Assembly (NCBI GenBank): GCA_020439725.1
Contig: JAGQSE010000369.1
Coordinates: 1 to 13,877 of the forward strand
Source of the DNA: Acidobacteriota bacterium
GTDB taxonomy: Bacteria; Acidobacteriota; Thermoanaerobaculia; Multivoradales; JAHZIX01
Direction: 5' to 3'
DNA length: 13,877 nucleotides
Below the pieces are notes generated by a model. The model did not search any database. It was given only the letters and a program-made list of their open reading frames with translations, and was not told where the DNA came from. Of this stretch, positions 1 to 7,877 are shown piece by piece; within the stretch, counting starts at the first letter, position 1, and each line of letters opens with the position of its first letter. The translations under genes were made by a program, and so were the position numbers.

Positions 1-818
1 CGGACGTCCTTGCCGTAGGAACCCGCCTCGCTACGGAAGCACGGCGTGTAGGCGGCGTAGCGGATCGGCAGCTGGGCCTCGTCGAGAGTCTCTTCGCGAT
101 GCAGGTTGCACAGCGGGACCTCCGCCGTCGGCGCGAGGTAGTAGTCCGTCCCTTCGAGATGGAAGAGGTCGGCGGCGAACTTGGGAAGCTGGCCGGTGGC
201 GAAGAGCGAGGTGTCGTTGATGATGAACGGCGGCAGCACCTCGGTATAGCCATGCTCGCCGGTGTGCAGGTCGAGCATGAAGGAGATGAGCGCGCGCTCG
301 AGCCGGGCGCCGGCACCGAAATAAGTCGTGAAGCGGGCGCCGGTGACCTTGGCACCGCGCTCGAAGTCGAGGATGCCGAGGTCGGGACCGAGGTCCCAGT
401 GGGCCTTGGGCGCGAAATCGAAGCTGCGCGGCGTGCCGACGACCTCTTCCACCCGGTTCGCACTCTCATCGGCGCCGCGCGGCACCGAAGCGTCGGGCAG
501 GTTGGGAATCCTCGCCTCGAGATCGGAAAGCTCCGGGTCGATCTCGCCGACCCGCGCTTCGAGGCCTTCGAGCCGCGTCTTGAGATCGGCGACGGCGGCG
601 ATCTCGGCGGTCGCGTCGCCGCCCTGGCGCTTGATCAAGCCGATGGCCTTGCTGGCCTCGTTGCGCTGGCGCTTCAAGTCTTCGAGCTCGACCAGGCTCG
701 AGCGCCGCTCGGCGTCGAGACGCTGCCAAGTGGCGACGATCTCGGGATCGACACCGCGGCTCACGAAGTCTTCGCGGACGGTCTCGGAATCGCTGCGCAG
801 GAGGTCGCGGGAGATCAT
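1..818 (-). CDS. serS: Seryl-tRNA synthetase, N-terminal part (cut by window edge)
   Basis: Class II aminoacyl-tRNA synthetase that charges tRNA(Ser) with serine in the cytoplasm. About 272 codons are present and the 3' end lies beyond base 1. Translation from ATG at 818-816 begins MISRDLLRSDSETVRED. Residues about 30-100 form the Arg/Glu/Lys-rich N-terminal coiled-coil arm that binds the tRNA long variable arm. Next comes the class II catalytic core: motif 1 region with GYTEVLPPFI, then the serine-pocket signature APTAEVPL, and class II motif 2 CFRSEAGSYGKDV right at the cut edge. These are hallmark SerRS motifs. No strong Shine-Dalgarno is visible before the start; the arm begins within a few residues of this ATG, so the start is reasonable. 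The gene is divergent from the glycan cluster across a gap of about 95 bp, in which I see no convincing promoter on either strand. It is unrelated in function to its neighbours. Confidence 0.96.
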   Translation of the reverse strand, partial: MISRDLLRSDSETVREDFVSRGVDPEIVATWQRLDAERRSSLVELEDLKRQRNEASKAIGLIKRQGGDATAEIAAVADLKTRLEGLEARVGEIDPELSDLEARIPNLPDASVPRGADESANRVEEVVGTPRSFDFAPKAHWDLGPDLGILDFERGAKVTGARFTTYFGAGARLERALISFMLDLHTGEHGYTEVLPPFIINDTSLFATGQLPKFAADLFHLEGTDYYLAPTAEVPLCNLHREETLDEAQLPIRYAAYTPCFRSEAGSYGKDV

Positions 819-912
819 GACGGCGGGGAGTCTACCCGCCGCCCCGGGGGGCGTCAACGCGCCGCGGCGGCGGTCCGTAGACCTGGATGACGATAAGATC
901 GCGACTCGGGAA

Positions 913-2640
913 TTGCGCCTCCCACCGTCGTTTGCCGCCAAGGGAGACACCGTCGTCGTTCGCCTGCTGACCCCCCTGGCAGCGTGGGCTGCCCTGTGGA
1001 GCTTCGCCGCCTTCCGCCTCGACCCCTCCGCCGCGGCCGAGGGGCGCTTCCTGGCGAGCCTCGCCGGTGGAGTCCTGCTCTGCGCCGCCCTGGCCAGCCG
1101 GCGCCCGTTCCAGGGGCTCGCCGCGGGGGCGGTGCTGGCGGTGGCCGCGGGATGGATGTTGCCCTGGGGGCCGGTGCGCGGCAGCGCGTTGGTGCTGGTG
1201 CTCGTCGGCACCCTCGCCTGGGTGCTCGCGGAACGCTGGCGGACCGAGGGCCTGTCGCTCGAGTGGCGCTGGGCGCTACCCGCCGGTATCGGCATCCAAC
1301 TGCTGCTCCATGCCGAGCTCCTCCTACCCGATTCCTTTGGCCCTCGCGCCTTGGTCACCCTGTTGGTCCTCCCCGCCGTCGGTACTGCGGCCGCGCTATG
1401 GGCTGCGCGTGACCGCGATCCGCGGGTCGTGGGCGCGGCGGTGGGCGCCGGGCTCGTCCTGGCGCAGGGCTGGTCGCTGCTGTTGACCCTGGGGCTTCTG
1501 GCCTGGGTCTGTGGAGAGGGCCTCCGGCGGCGGAATCCCTGGCCGGCGCTCCTCCTCGGTCTCCTTGGCGGCGGAGCGCTGGTCGCTGGCTGGGAGCCCC
1601 GCGAGGCGATGCTGGTCACCGCCATCGCCGTGGTCGCCTGGTGGTCTGCGGCGGACTCGGCGGCCGAAGCTGCTCGGCCTCGGTGGCTCCTCCCCGCCGG
1701 CGCCTCGCTACTTCTCCTCCTGGTCCTCGGGCTCGTCCCGGCGCTCGGCGCGCGGCCCTGGCCGTTGGCCTTCGCCTATCTCGCCTTGGTGCCGCTGGTG
1801 CTTCCGTGGCTCCTGGTGGCGGCGCCGAGTCGGGCGATGCTCGTCGCTCTGGCTGCCTTGGCGGCGCTGCGCGTCCTTCCCGGAGACGGGGTCCTCGCCC
1901 CCATCGTGGCTACGGCGTCGCTGACGCTGCCCGCGGAAGGCCAAGGCGCCTGGCTGGAACGTCGCTGGCTAGCCCTCTTGGTGGGACTTACGGTCGTCGC
2001 CGGCGCCTACCCGTGGCTCCGCGAGCCCGCCGCCACCCTCGCCCTGGATCTGCTCGGGATCGGGTCCGGATGGATCTCGGCGCTCGGGGTCGTGGCAGCC
2101 TCTGCGCTCCTGGTGTTTCTCTCCCATCGCGGCTGGCGCGTCACCGGTGCCGCGGCCGCCGGGCTCGCGCTGCTGGCGGCGGTCCACCTCCCCTCCTCGG
2201 GCCCCGACCTGCTGCCGGCTGCCGACGCGTTGCTCAATGCGAAGCACCCCAACTGGGGCACCGATCTCGAGCCGCGGTCCGCCGCCGCCCTGGTGGTGGA
2301 CTCGACATTGGCGTTCGGCGCCGCACTCCCCGAAGGCACCCCCGTGGCGACGGTGCGTTGCTTCCACGACGACGGGTCACGCAGCGAGTGGTCGCTCGAA
2401 GCCCGCCGCGGCACCGGCGAATGGGCAGCCCGGCGCTCGGACGTCCGCGCGGCCGCGGGTGCACCACCGCGAGCCTTCTCGGTGGGCGTCTCACCCGACG
2501 GCCGCTTCCTGGGACAGCGCTACCGCGCGCTCTTCGAGATCGAAGACCGGCGCCCGGTGCGCCGGGTCTCGGTGCTGCGGCGCCCCGACCTACCGCCAGA
2601 GGTCCAGCTGAGCCTGCTGCGGGTGGAGCTCCGGCCGTGA
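913..2640 (+). CDS. Polytopic membrane protein of unknown function with C-terminal soluble domain
   Basis: I do not recognise this protein. From TTG 913 it is 575 aa. Residues about 15-435 are almost entirely hydrophobic Ala/Leu/Val/Trp-rich segments separated by short Arg-rich loops, compatible with about 14-16 transmembrane helices. Residues about 440-575 form a polar, probably extracytoplasmic beta-rich domain (starts near LNAKHPNWGTDLEP; includes VRCFHDDGSRSEW). The start is uncertain. The frame is open further upstream, but the only nearby in-frame ATG (817) overlaps the divergent serS start. An AGGGAG at 941-946 has no ATG/GTG/TTG behind it, only in-frame CTG codons at 964 and 967, so a CTG start is possible. 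The stop overlaps the GTG of the GT-C glycosyltransferase (GTGA), indicating translational coupling. The context suggests a role in glycan assembly (flippase, polymerase or GT-C-like), but no motif proves it. Confidence 0.72.
   Translation: MRLPPSFAAKGDTVVVRLLTPLAAWAALWSFAAFRLDPSAAAEGRFLASLAGGVLLCAALASRRPFQGLAAGAVLAVAAGWMLPWGPVRGSALVLVLVGTLAWVLAERWRTEGLSLEWRWALPAGIGIQLLLHAELLLPDSFGPRALVTLLVLPAVGTAAALWAARDRDPRVVGAAVGAGLVLAQGWSLLLTLGLLAWVCGEGLRRRNPWPALLLGLLGGGALVAGWEPREAMLVTAIAVVAWWSAADSAAEAARPRWLLPAGASLLLLLVLGLVPALGARPWPLAFAYLALVPLVLPWLLVAAPSRAMLVALAALAALRVLPGDGVLAPIVATASLTLPAEGQGAWLERRWLALLVGLTVVAGAYPWLREPAATLALDLLGIGSGWISALGVVAASALLVFLSHRGWRVTGAAAAGLALLAAVHLPSSGPDLLPAADALLNAKHPNWGTDLEPRSAAALVVDSTLAFGAALPEGTPVATVRCFHDDGSRSEWSLEARRGTGEWAARRSDVRAAAGAPPRAFSVGVSPDGRFLGQRYRALFEIEDRRPVRRVSVLRRPDLPPEVQLSLLRVELRP
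2625..2628 (+). promoter_or_regulatory. Shine-Dalgarno deciding the GTG start of the GT-C gene
   Basis: GGAG lies 8 nt before GTG 2637. It supports the non-ATG start that overlaps the preceding stop by 4 bp, although the frame is open about 1 kb further upstream inside the previous gene. Confidence 0.6.
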
Positions 2641-4925
2641 GGTCCCGGGAAGCGAGATCGGACGCTCTGGCCGTCGTCCGGACTCTGGCCGAGGTGCTCT
2701 TCGCCGCCTCCGCCTCGCTCGCCCTGGCCTTCCGCACTTCTCCATCCAAGCTCGCCCCGGCCGCCGCCGATCCCCTGCGCTCGACCTTGGTGGTGGTACC
2801 GATCGTGGCGCTGGCGCTCGTCTGGATCGACCGTGCATGCGCGGCCCGCGGCGGACGCCGCTTGGCGCCGGCGCTCCGGCGGGCTCACCTGGCCGCGATG
2901 CTCGGGCTCTCCGTCCTGACCCTCGGACGCGGGGCCCTGGGACTCGAGCTCTCGGCTCCCGTCGTCGCGGCCGGCTGGGCGCTGCTCCTCGCCCATCGCG
3001 TCTATCACCAGACGCTCACGCTCCGTCCGCTCCTGGGCCGTCGGCTTCCCGAGCGGCCCTCGACTCTGTTCTTCTTCCTGCCCCTGGTCGTCTACCTGGC
3101 GATCACACCGTGGATGAGCGCGCAGCGGCCGCCGGACGGCGACGAGCCCTACTATCTGCTGCTCGCCCACAGCCTGTCCCACGACCTCGACGCGGATCTG
3201 GCGAACAACTACGCCGAGGAGGACTGGCGCACGTTCATGGATCGGCCCATCGCGCCGCAGCCAGGGGATCCGACGGGGCCCGACGGCGAGGTCTACTCGC
3301 GGCACAACGAGATGCTGCCGCTGCTCCTGGCACCGGGATATCGACTGGCGGGGCGGAGCGGGGCGGTGATGACGCTGGCGGCGATGGCGGCGCTCCTCGC
3401 CTGGCTCTTCCTACGGCTGGGCCGGAGCTACTTCCCGGACAGCCCGGGGGCGGTCCTCCTCGCCACCTCGCTCGTCGCCTTCGCGCCGCCGCTCTTGCTC
3501 TACGCCGTCGAGATCTGGACCGAGGTGCCGGGGGCGGTGCTCGCCACCATCGCCCTCGACCGCGCACTGGTCCTCCGCCGTCGCGAGCCGCGGCGCTGGG
3601 AGGTGCTCTTGGGCATCGGCCTCCCGGTGGCGCTCTTGCCGCTCCTCAAGCTGCGTTTCGTGCTCATCGGGTTGCCGATCCTCGTCCTCGCCTGGTGGCG
3701 GGCGCCACGGGCGCGGCGACAGCTGGTGGCTCTCGGCGTCATCCTGGCCCTGCTCGGGCTGGGATTCCTGGTGAGCAACCAGGTGCGCTTCGGCAACCCG
3801 CTCAAGATGCACTCCTCGGAGGAGCTCGACCTGGCGCACCACAGCCTCGGCGAGTTCGCCAGGGGTGGCGTCGGGCTGTTCTTCGACAGCGCCTTCGGGC
3901 TCTTCGCGGTGGCGCCGCTATGGCTCGTGGTGCTCCCGGGTCTCGCATGGGTCGCCACCCGTCGGCAAACCCTGCTCGCCGACCTGGGGCTGCTCTCGCT
4001 GCCTTACCTGGCGCTCCTGGCGCCGCGGGGTGAGTGGTATGGCGGCTGGTCGCCGCCCTTCCGCTACGGCCTCGTCCTGCTGCCCCTCCTCGGCCTCCTG
4101 GCGGTTCCGGCCTTCGAGCACCGGCGAAGCCGCGGCGCCCGCGCGCTGCTTTCCGCCCTCGCCCTGGTCACCCTCGTCCTGACCCTGGCCTGGGTGGCGG
4201 TCCCGGGCTGGACCTTCGCCTTCGCCGACGGCAAGACGTACCTCCTCGATCACCTGAGCCGGATCACCGGCAGCGACGTGGTCCGCATCTTCCCCAGCAC
4301 CATCCGTCCACGGCTTGCCACCTGGCTGTGGCCACCGCTGCTGGCGGCACTCCTGATCGCCGGCTGGTGGTGGCCGCGGTCCCGGCGCGGCCGACGGAGC
4401 CTGGGCCCGCCGCGGGCCACCGGCACCGCGCTGCTCTTGGCCGGCGCCGCCCTGATCCCCCTGGCGGGGGCCCGCTGGCCCTCCCACGTGATCGAGATCG
4501 AGGACGCCCAGGTGGGGCACTACGGCGGCCACCTCCACCCGTCCCGCTGGACCGTCGATCGGGCCCGGTATCGCGGCGGCTGGGTGCTGCGCCCCGGGGA
4601 AAGCGCGACGCTACCGGTGGTGGCCGGCGGGGATCGTGTCGCGGTGACGATCCACGCCCAGTGGGTGAGCAACGGCGGCGAGGTCCTGCTCGAGCTTCGC
4701 CGCGGCGAGCACCTGCTGGCCACCTGGCGGCCCCAGGAGGAGCGACGCTGGCTGGTGCACGAGACCGAGCCGATGCCCTGGACCCCGGGAGAGCCGCTGG
4801 TGCTGGCGCTCCGCGCGGTCGAGCCGGGGACGAAACCGACGGCCGCCGCCCCTAGCGGCCTGGTGATCGACCGCGTCGAGCTGAGCTGGTCGGCGGAAGT
4901 GAGCTCGGAGCGAGCCGACCCATGA
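2637..4925 (+). CDS. GT39/ArnT-like (GT-C fold) membrane glycosyltransferase
   Basis: Predicted integral-membrane glycosyltransferase that transfers a sugar from a polyprenyl-phosphate donor to an acceptor on the periplasmic face. It is 762 aa from GTG 2637. N-terminal hydrophobic helices (about residues 15-150) precede the acidic first-loop signature DGDEPYY (D167-E170), followed by a loop with SHDLDADLANNYAEEDW and SRHNEMLPLLLAPGY. Acidic residues in this first extracytoplasmic loop are characteristic of GT-C/PMT-family enzymes. Further membrane helices run to about residue 615. Residues about 618-760 are a soluble, beta-rich domain (from HVIEIEDAQVGHYGGHLHP) that resembles a carbohydrate-binding or beta-sandwich module. 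The protein is longer than a minimal GT39 enzyme because of this tail. The start overlaps the upstream stop (GTGA) and the stop overlaps the next start (ATGA), so it sits in a coupled operon. Donor and acceptor cannot be read from the sequence. Confidence 0.85.
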   Translation: MRSREARSDALAVVRTLAEVLFAASASLALAFRTSPSKLAPAAADPLRSTLVVVPIVALALVWIDRACAARGGRRLAPALRRAHLAAMLGLSVLTLGRGALGLELSAPVVAAGWALLLAHRVYHQTLTLRPLLGRRLPERPSTLFFFLPLVVYLAITPWMSAQRPPDGDEPYYLLLAHSLSHDLDADLANNYAEEDWRTFMDRPIAPQPGDPTGPDGEVYSRHNEMLPLLLAPGYRLAGRSGAVMTLAAMAALLAWLFLRLGRSYFPDSPGAVLLATSLVAFAPPLLLYAVEIWTEVPGAVLATIALDRALVLRRREPRRWEVLLGIGLPVALLPLLKLRFVLIGLPILVLAWWRAPRARRQLVALGVILALLGLGFLVSNQVRFGNPLKMHSSEELDLAHHSLGEFARGGVGLFFDSAFGLFAVAPLWLVVLPGLAWVATRRQTLLADLGLLSLPYLALLAPRGEWYGGWSPPFRYGLVLLPLLGLLAVPAFEHRRSRGARALLSALALVTLVLTLAWVAVPGWTFAFADGKTYLLDHLSRITGSDVVRIFPSTIRPRLATWLWPPLLAALLIAGWWWPRSRRGRRSLGPPRATGTALLLAGAALIPLAGARWPSHVIEIEDAQVGHYGGHLHPSRWTVDRARYRGGWVLRPGESATLPVVAGGDRVAVTIHAQWVSNGGEVLLELRRGEHLLATWRPQEERRWLVHETEPMPWTPGEPLVLALRAVEPGTKPTAAAPSGLVIDRVELSWSAEVSSERADP

Positions 4926-5920
4926 CCACCGGGCCCTCCGCGACGCGGGTCTCCGCCATCGTCCCCACGGTGGGGGCGAGCCCGTGGCTCCTCGAGTGCC
5001 TCGAGGCCCTCCGCCAGGACGGCGGTGCGAGCCTCGAGATCGTCCTCGTCGACCAGGGGGCTCGGCCGCTCCACCTCCCCGAAGGTCTCGGCGTCCGTAC
5101 CCTGCGCCTCGAACGAAACGTCGGCTTTGCGGCCGGGGTCAACCGCGGCCTCGACGCGGCCCGCGGCGAGCTCCTCGCCACCATCAACGACGACCTCAAG
5201 ATCGAGCGCGGCTGGATCGAGGCGACGGTGGCCGCCTTGGGCGCCGAACCGCGGGCGGCGGCGGTACAGGGATGGGTTCTCCAGTGGCGGGATCCGCAGC
5301 GGTTCGACGGCTGTGGTCTGGCCTTCAACCGCCGGTGGCAGGCGGTGCAGCTCGGCCATGGCCAGCCGGTCGCCGACGCCCCTGCAGTGTCCGCGCCGAT
5401 GCCCAGCCCCCGCGAGGTCTTCGGCGTTTCCGCCACCGCCGCGCTCTACCGCCGAGCGGCCCTCGACGCGGTACGGCTCGCCGACGGATCGGTGTTCGAC
5501 CCGAGGCTCGGCTCCTACTATGAGGACGTCGATCTCGCCGTTCGCCTGCGAGCCGCCGGCTGGTCCACCTGGTCCACCGGCGCAGCTCGCGCGCTCCACG
5601 CCGGGTCCGCCACCGCCGGCATCGAGCGTCTTCGCTGGGTCTATGGCAACCGTTACCCGGTGCTCGCGCGCCTCCTGGGCCGGCGCATGGCCGCCAGGCT
5701 GCCCCGGATCGTCGCCGGCGACCTCCTCGACCTGGCCCGGGCCGGGATCCACGGCCGCCACGCCGAGGCCGGCGCCATCCTCCTCGGCCTGGCGAGGGGT
5801 GCTCGGCTCCTGCCGCGGGCGCTCCACGGCGGCGCTCCACGGATCAACCCCGACGAGCTCGAGCGTCTCGCCGCGGAGAGCTTCTCGCCGGCGCTCACGG
5901 CCAAGGAGGGCACGTCGTGA
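4922..5920 (+). CDS. GT2 family glycosyltransferase (first of three)
   Basis: Cytoplasmic nucleotide-sugar-dependent glycosyltransferase of the GT-A fold, 332 aa, resembling the rhamnosyltransferase-like branch of GT2. The N-terminal nucleotide-binding half has VSAIVPTVGASPWLLECLEAL, EIVLVDQGA and ERNVGFAAGVNRGLDAA. The metal/nucleotide-binding DXD-equivalent reads INDDLK (N89-D91) instead of the commoner NPDA. The acceptor side has FDPRLGSYYEDVDLAVRLR, with catalytic-base-type E201-D202, and a following His in ALHAGS. The C-terminal 100 residues (about 230-332) are Arg/Leu-rich and probably amphipathic or membrane-associated. ATG 4922 overlaps the upstream TGA; GGAG lies 11 nt upstream. It was probably duplicated from the same ancestor as the next two genes, though the three are clearly diverged. 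Likely role: adding one sugar of a lipid-linked repeat unit; the sugar is unknown. Confidence 0.9.
   Translation: MTTGPSATRVSAIVPTVGASPWLLECLEALRQDGGASLEIVLVDQGARPLHLPEGLGVRTLRLERNVGFAAGVNRGLDAARGELLATINDDLKIERGWIEATVAALGAEPRAAAVQGWVLQWRDPQRFDGCGLAFNRRWQAVQLGHGQPVADAPAVSAPMPSPREVFGVSATAALYRRAALDAVRLADGSVFDPRLGSYYEDVDLAVRLRAAGWSTWSTGAARALHAGSATAGIERLRWVYGNRYPVLARLLGRRMAARLPRIVAGDLLDLARAGIHGRHAEAGAILLGLARGARLLPRALHGGAPRINPDELERLAAESFSPALTAKEGTS
5905..5909 (+). promoter_or_regulatory. Shine-Dalgarno deciding the GTG start of the second GT2 gene
   Basis: GGAGG within AAGGAGGG, 7 nt before GTG 5917. It favours the GTG that overlaps the preceding TGA over the internal ATG at 5932. Confidence 0.7.
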
Positions 5921-6864
5921 AGGGTGGCGAGATGAAGCCGCGTCTGACCGGCGTGGTGATCCACTGGCATGGCGAAGAGCTCCTCGATCGGCTCCGCCGG
6001 GCCTGGCCGAACGATCCGCGATTCGAGCTCCTGGTGGTCGACAACGGCTCGTCACGGTCGCTCGAGGGCGCCCCGGGGCGGGTTCTCTCGCCAGGTTGCA
6101 ACCTCGGCTTCGCCGGTGCCGCCAACCTGGGGCTCGAGGAGGCGCAGGGCGAGGTCCTCTTGCTGCTCAACCCCGATGCGCTCCCCGAGACCGGTGCCCT
6201 CGAGGCGTTGCTCGAAGGTTTCGAGCGCTGGCCCGACGCCGCCGGGCTGGCACCGCGTCTGCTCGGTGACGACGGCACCCCGCAGCACCGCTGGCAGCTG
6301 CGACCCTTGCCCCGCCCGTCGACGCTTCTTCTTCAGCTGCTCCTGATCCCGGCGGGGGAGGGCGCCGCGGACGAACCCCCACCGGGAACCGCTGTCGAGC
6401 AGCCGGCGGCGGCGGCGCTGGCCTTCCGCAGATCGGTGCTCGAGGAGCTCGGCGGCCTCGACGCCGGCTTCTACCCGGCCTGGTTCGAAGACGTCGATCT
6501 GGCGCGGCGGCTTCGCGACAGCGGCCAGGTGCTGCGGTATTGTCCCGAGGCCGTCTTCCGCCACGGCCTCGGCGCCAGCGTGCCGAGGATGGGCTATGGT
6601 CCGTTTTTATGGGTCTACTACCGCAATCTGCTGCGCTATCTCCGGCTCCACCACGGGGCGGGGTGGACCACATTGGCAAAGCCGATCTTGCTGCTCGGTA
6701 TGTCGCTGCGGCTGCTGCTCCTGCCGCTCCGCCGGCCGCGGCGAGCGAAGAGTCGCCGGGAGGCAGCGCGGGGGCTCCTGGCGGTGATCGCCGGAGTGGT
6801 CAGCGGCTGGCGGAGACCCCACGAGCTGACGGTGCGCTTCTCCCCGCCACGGGCGACGACCTGA
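5917..6864 (+). CDS. GT2 family glycosyltransferase (second of three, WbbL-like)
   Basis: 315-aa GT2 glycosyltransferase like those adding rhamnose or other sugars in O-antigen and exopolysaccharide synthesis. It shows TGVVIHWHGEELLDRL, ELLVVDNGSS, the glycine-rich CNLGFAGAANLGL, and the donor-binding LLLLNPDALPE (N85-A88). The catalytic-base region is FYPAWFEDVDLARRLRDSG (E191-D192), with a following His in VFRHGLGAS. The C-terminus has a hydrophobic helix near residues 255-273 (ILLLGMSLRLLLLPL) flanked by many Arg residues, suggesting inner-membrane attachment. GTG 5917 overlaps the upstream stop (GTGA) and has a very good Shine-Dalgarno; ATG 5932 is the alternative. The 3' end is separated by 26 bp from the likely start of the next gene. 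Substrate specificity cannot be assigned. Confidence 0.9.
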   Translation: MKGGEMKPRLTGVVIHWHGEELLDRLRRAWPNDPRFELLVVDNGSSRSLEGAPGRVLSPGCNLGFAGAANLGLEEAQGEVLLLLNPDALPETGALEALLEGFERWPDAAGLAPRLLGDDGTPQHRWQLRPLPRPSTLLLQLLLIPAGEGAADEPPPGTAVEQPAAAALAFRRSVLEELGGLDAGFYPAWFEDVDLARRLRDSGQVLRYCPEAVFRHGLGASVPRMGYGPFLWVYYRNLLRYLRLHHGAGWTTLAKPILLLGMSLRLLLLPLRRPRRAKSRREAARGLLAVIAGVVSGWRRPHELTVRFSPPRATT

Positions 6865-6890
6865 GCCGGCGCCGGCCGCCTCGCACCGCG

Positions 6891-7877
6891 GTGCCGGTGG
6901 CGGTGTGCATCGTCACCTACGGCTCCGCCACCGAGCTCCCGGGCTGTCTCGAGAGCCTGCGCCATCTCGAAGCGCCGGTGGCCGAGGTCGTCGTCGTCGA
7001 CTGCGCCGGCGGCGACGACAGCCCCCAGGTGGCTCGCGAAGAGGGTGCCGGGTTGCCCCTCGAGGTGGTGGCCCTCGGCGAGAACCGCGGCTTTGCCGGC
7101 GGTATGAACGTCGCCATCGAGCGCACGCGCTCGCCCTTCGTGCTCAGCTTGAACGCCGACGCCCGCCCCGAGCCCGATTTCGTCGCGCGGCTCCTCGAAC
7201 GCATCGAGGCGCATCCGGGGCTCGCCGTCGGGGCGGTCACCGGGCGGCTGCTGCGCCCCGCGGCGCCGGGAGAGCCACGCCGGCTCGACGCCTGTGGCAT
7301 GCGCCTGGTCCCGACCTGGCGGCATCTCGACCGCGCCTCCGGCGAGATCGACCGCGGGCAGCTCGAACGACCCGAGCGGGTCTTCGGCGCCACGGGAGCG
7401 GCAACGCTCTTTCGCCGCCAGGCCCTCCTCGATGCGGCCCTCGACGGCGAGGTCTTCGACCAGGCCTTCCACTCCTTCCGCGAGGACGCCGAGCTGTGCT
7501 TCCGGCTGCGCGAGCGCGGCTGGGAGATCCTCTACGAGCCCCGCGCGGTGGCCGAGCACCGGCGGTGGAACCTGCCCGAACGGCGTCAAGCGATGCCGCC
7601 GGCGGTCAACCGCCACTCGCTCAAGAACCGCTACCTGCTCCGCGCCTACCACCAGACCGGGCGGAACTTCGTGCGCACCTTCCTGCCGACGTTGCTCCGC
7701 GACCTCCTGGCCTTGGGGTATGTCGTGCTCCGCGAACGGTCCTCCCTCGGCGCCTATGGTTGGCTTTGGCACCACCGCCACGAGATCCACCGCCGACGGC
7801 GGCGGATCCAGGCACGGCGGCGAGTTCCCGCCGCCGAGATCGACCGCTGGTTCTGGCACGCCGGGGAACCGCTCTGA
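6891..7877 (+). CDS. GT2 family glycosyltransferase (third of three)
   Basis: Third consecutive GT2 enzyme, 328 aa from GTG 6891. Motifs in order are VAVCIVTYGSATELPGCLESL, EVVVVDCAGGDD, GENRGFAGGMNVAIE, SLNADARPEPDF (N88-D90) and FHSFREDAELCFRLRERGW (E198-D199), then AEHRRW and the NRHSLKNRYLL segment common in this GT2 subgroup. The C-terminal 90 residues are strongly basic (HEIHRRRRRIQARRR), with a short hydrophobic stretch near LLRDLLALGYVVL, fitting a membrane-peripheral protein. The start is uncertain: GTG at 6891, 6897 and 6903 all lie just before the first beta strand, none has a good Shine-Dalgarno, and a CTG at 6861 would overlap the previous stop (CTGA). The frame stays open upstream inside the previous gene, but nothing there looks like protein of this family. 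The stop overlaps the next ATG by one base (TGATG). Confidence 0.87.
   Translation: MPVAVCIVTYGSATELPGCLESLRHLEAPVAEVVVVDCAGGDDSPQVAREEGAGLPLEVVALGENRGFAGGMNVAIERTRSPFVLSLNADARPEPDFVARLLERIEAHPGLAVGAVTGRLLRPAAPGEPRRLDACGMRLVPTWRHLDRASGEIDRGQLERPERVFGATGAATLFRRQALLDAALDGEVFDQAFHSFREDAELCFRLRERGWEILYEPRAVAEHRRWNLPERRQAMPPAVNRHSLKNRYLLRAYHQTGRNFVRTFLPTLLRDLLALGYVVLRERSSLGAYGWLWHHRHEIHRRRRRIQARRRVPAAEIDRWFWHAGEPL

Noticed and set aside
829..847. Small GGCGGG…CCCGCC inverted repeat next to the serS start
   Set aside because: Only a short GC stem of about six pairs in very GC-rich DNA; too likely by chance to call.
99..890. Long plus-strand open frames opposite serS
   Set aside because: The minus strand encodes clear SerRS motifs; the plus-strand frames are GC-rich antisense shadows with Arg/Gly/Ala-biased composition and no recognisable domain.
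819..912. Divergent promoters between serS and the membrane protein (for example GATAAG at 892-897)
   Set aside because: A -10-like box exists but no matching -35 at a usable distance on either strand, so no promoter is called.
1641..2636. Upstream extension of the GT-C frame inside the previous gene
   Set aside because: This stretch translates to a Pro/Arg-rich shadow of the membrane protein; real protein character and a Shine-Dalgarno-supported GTG begin at 2637.
4520..6055. 511-codon minus-strand open frame across the GT2 genes
   Set aside because: Low-complexity Arg/Gly/Pro/Asp translation, opposite genes with intact GT2 motifs; typical of high-GC antisense frames.
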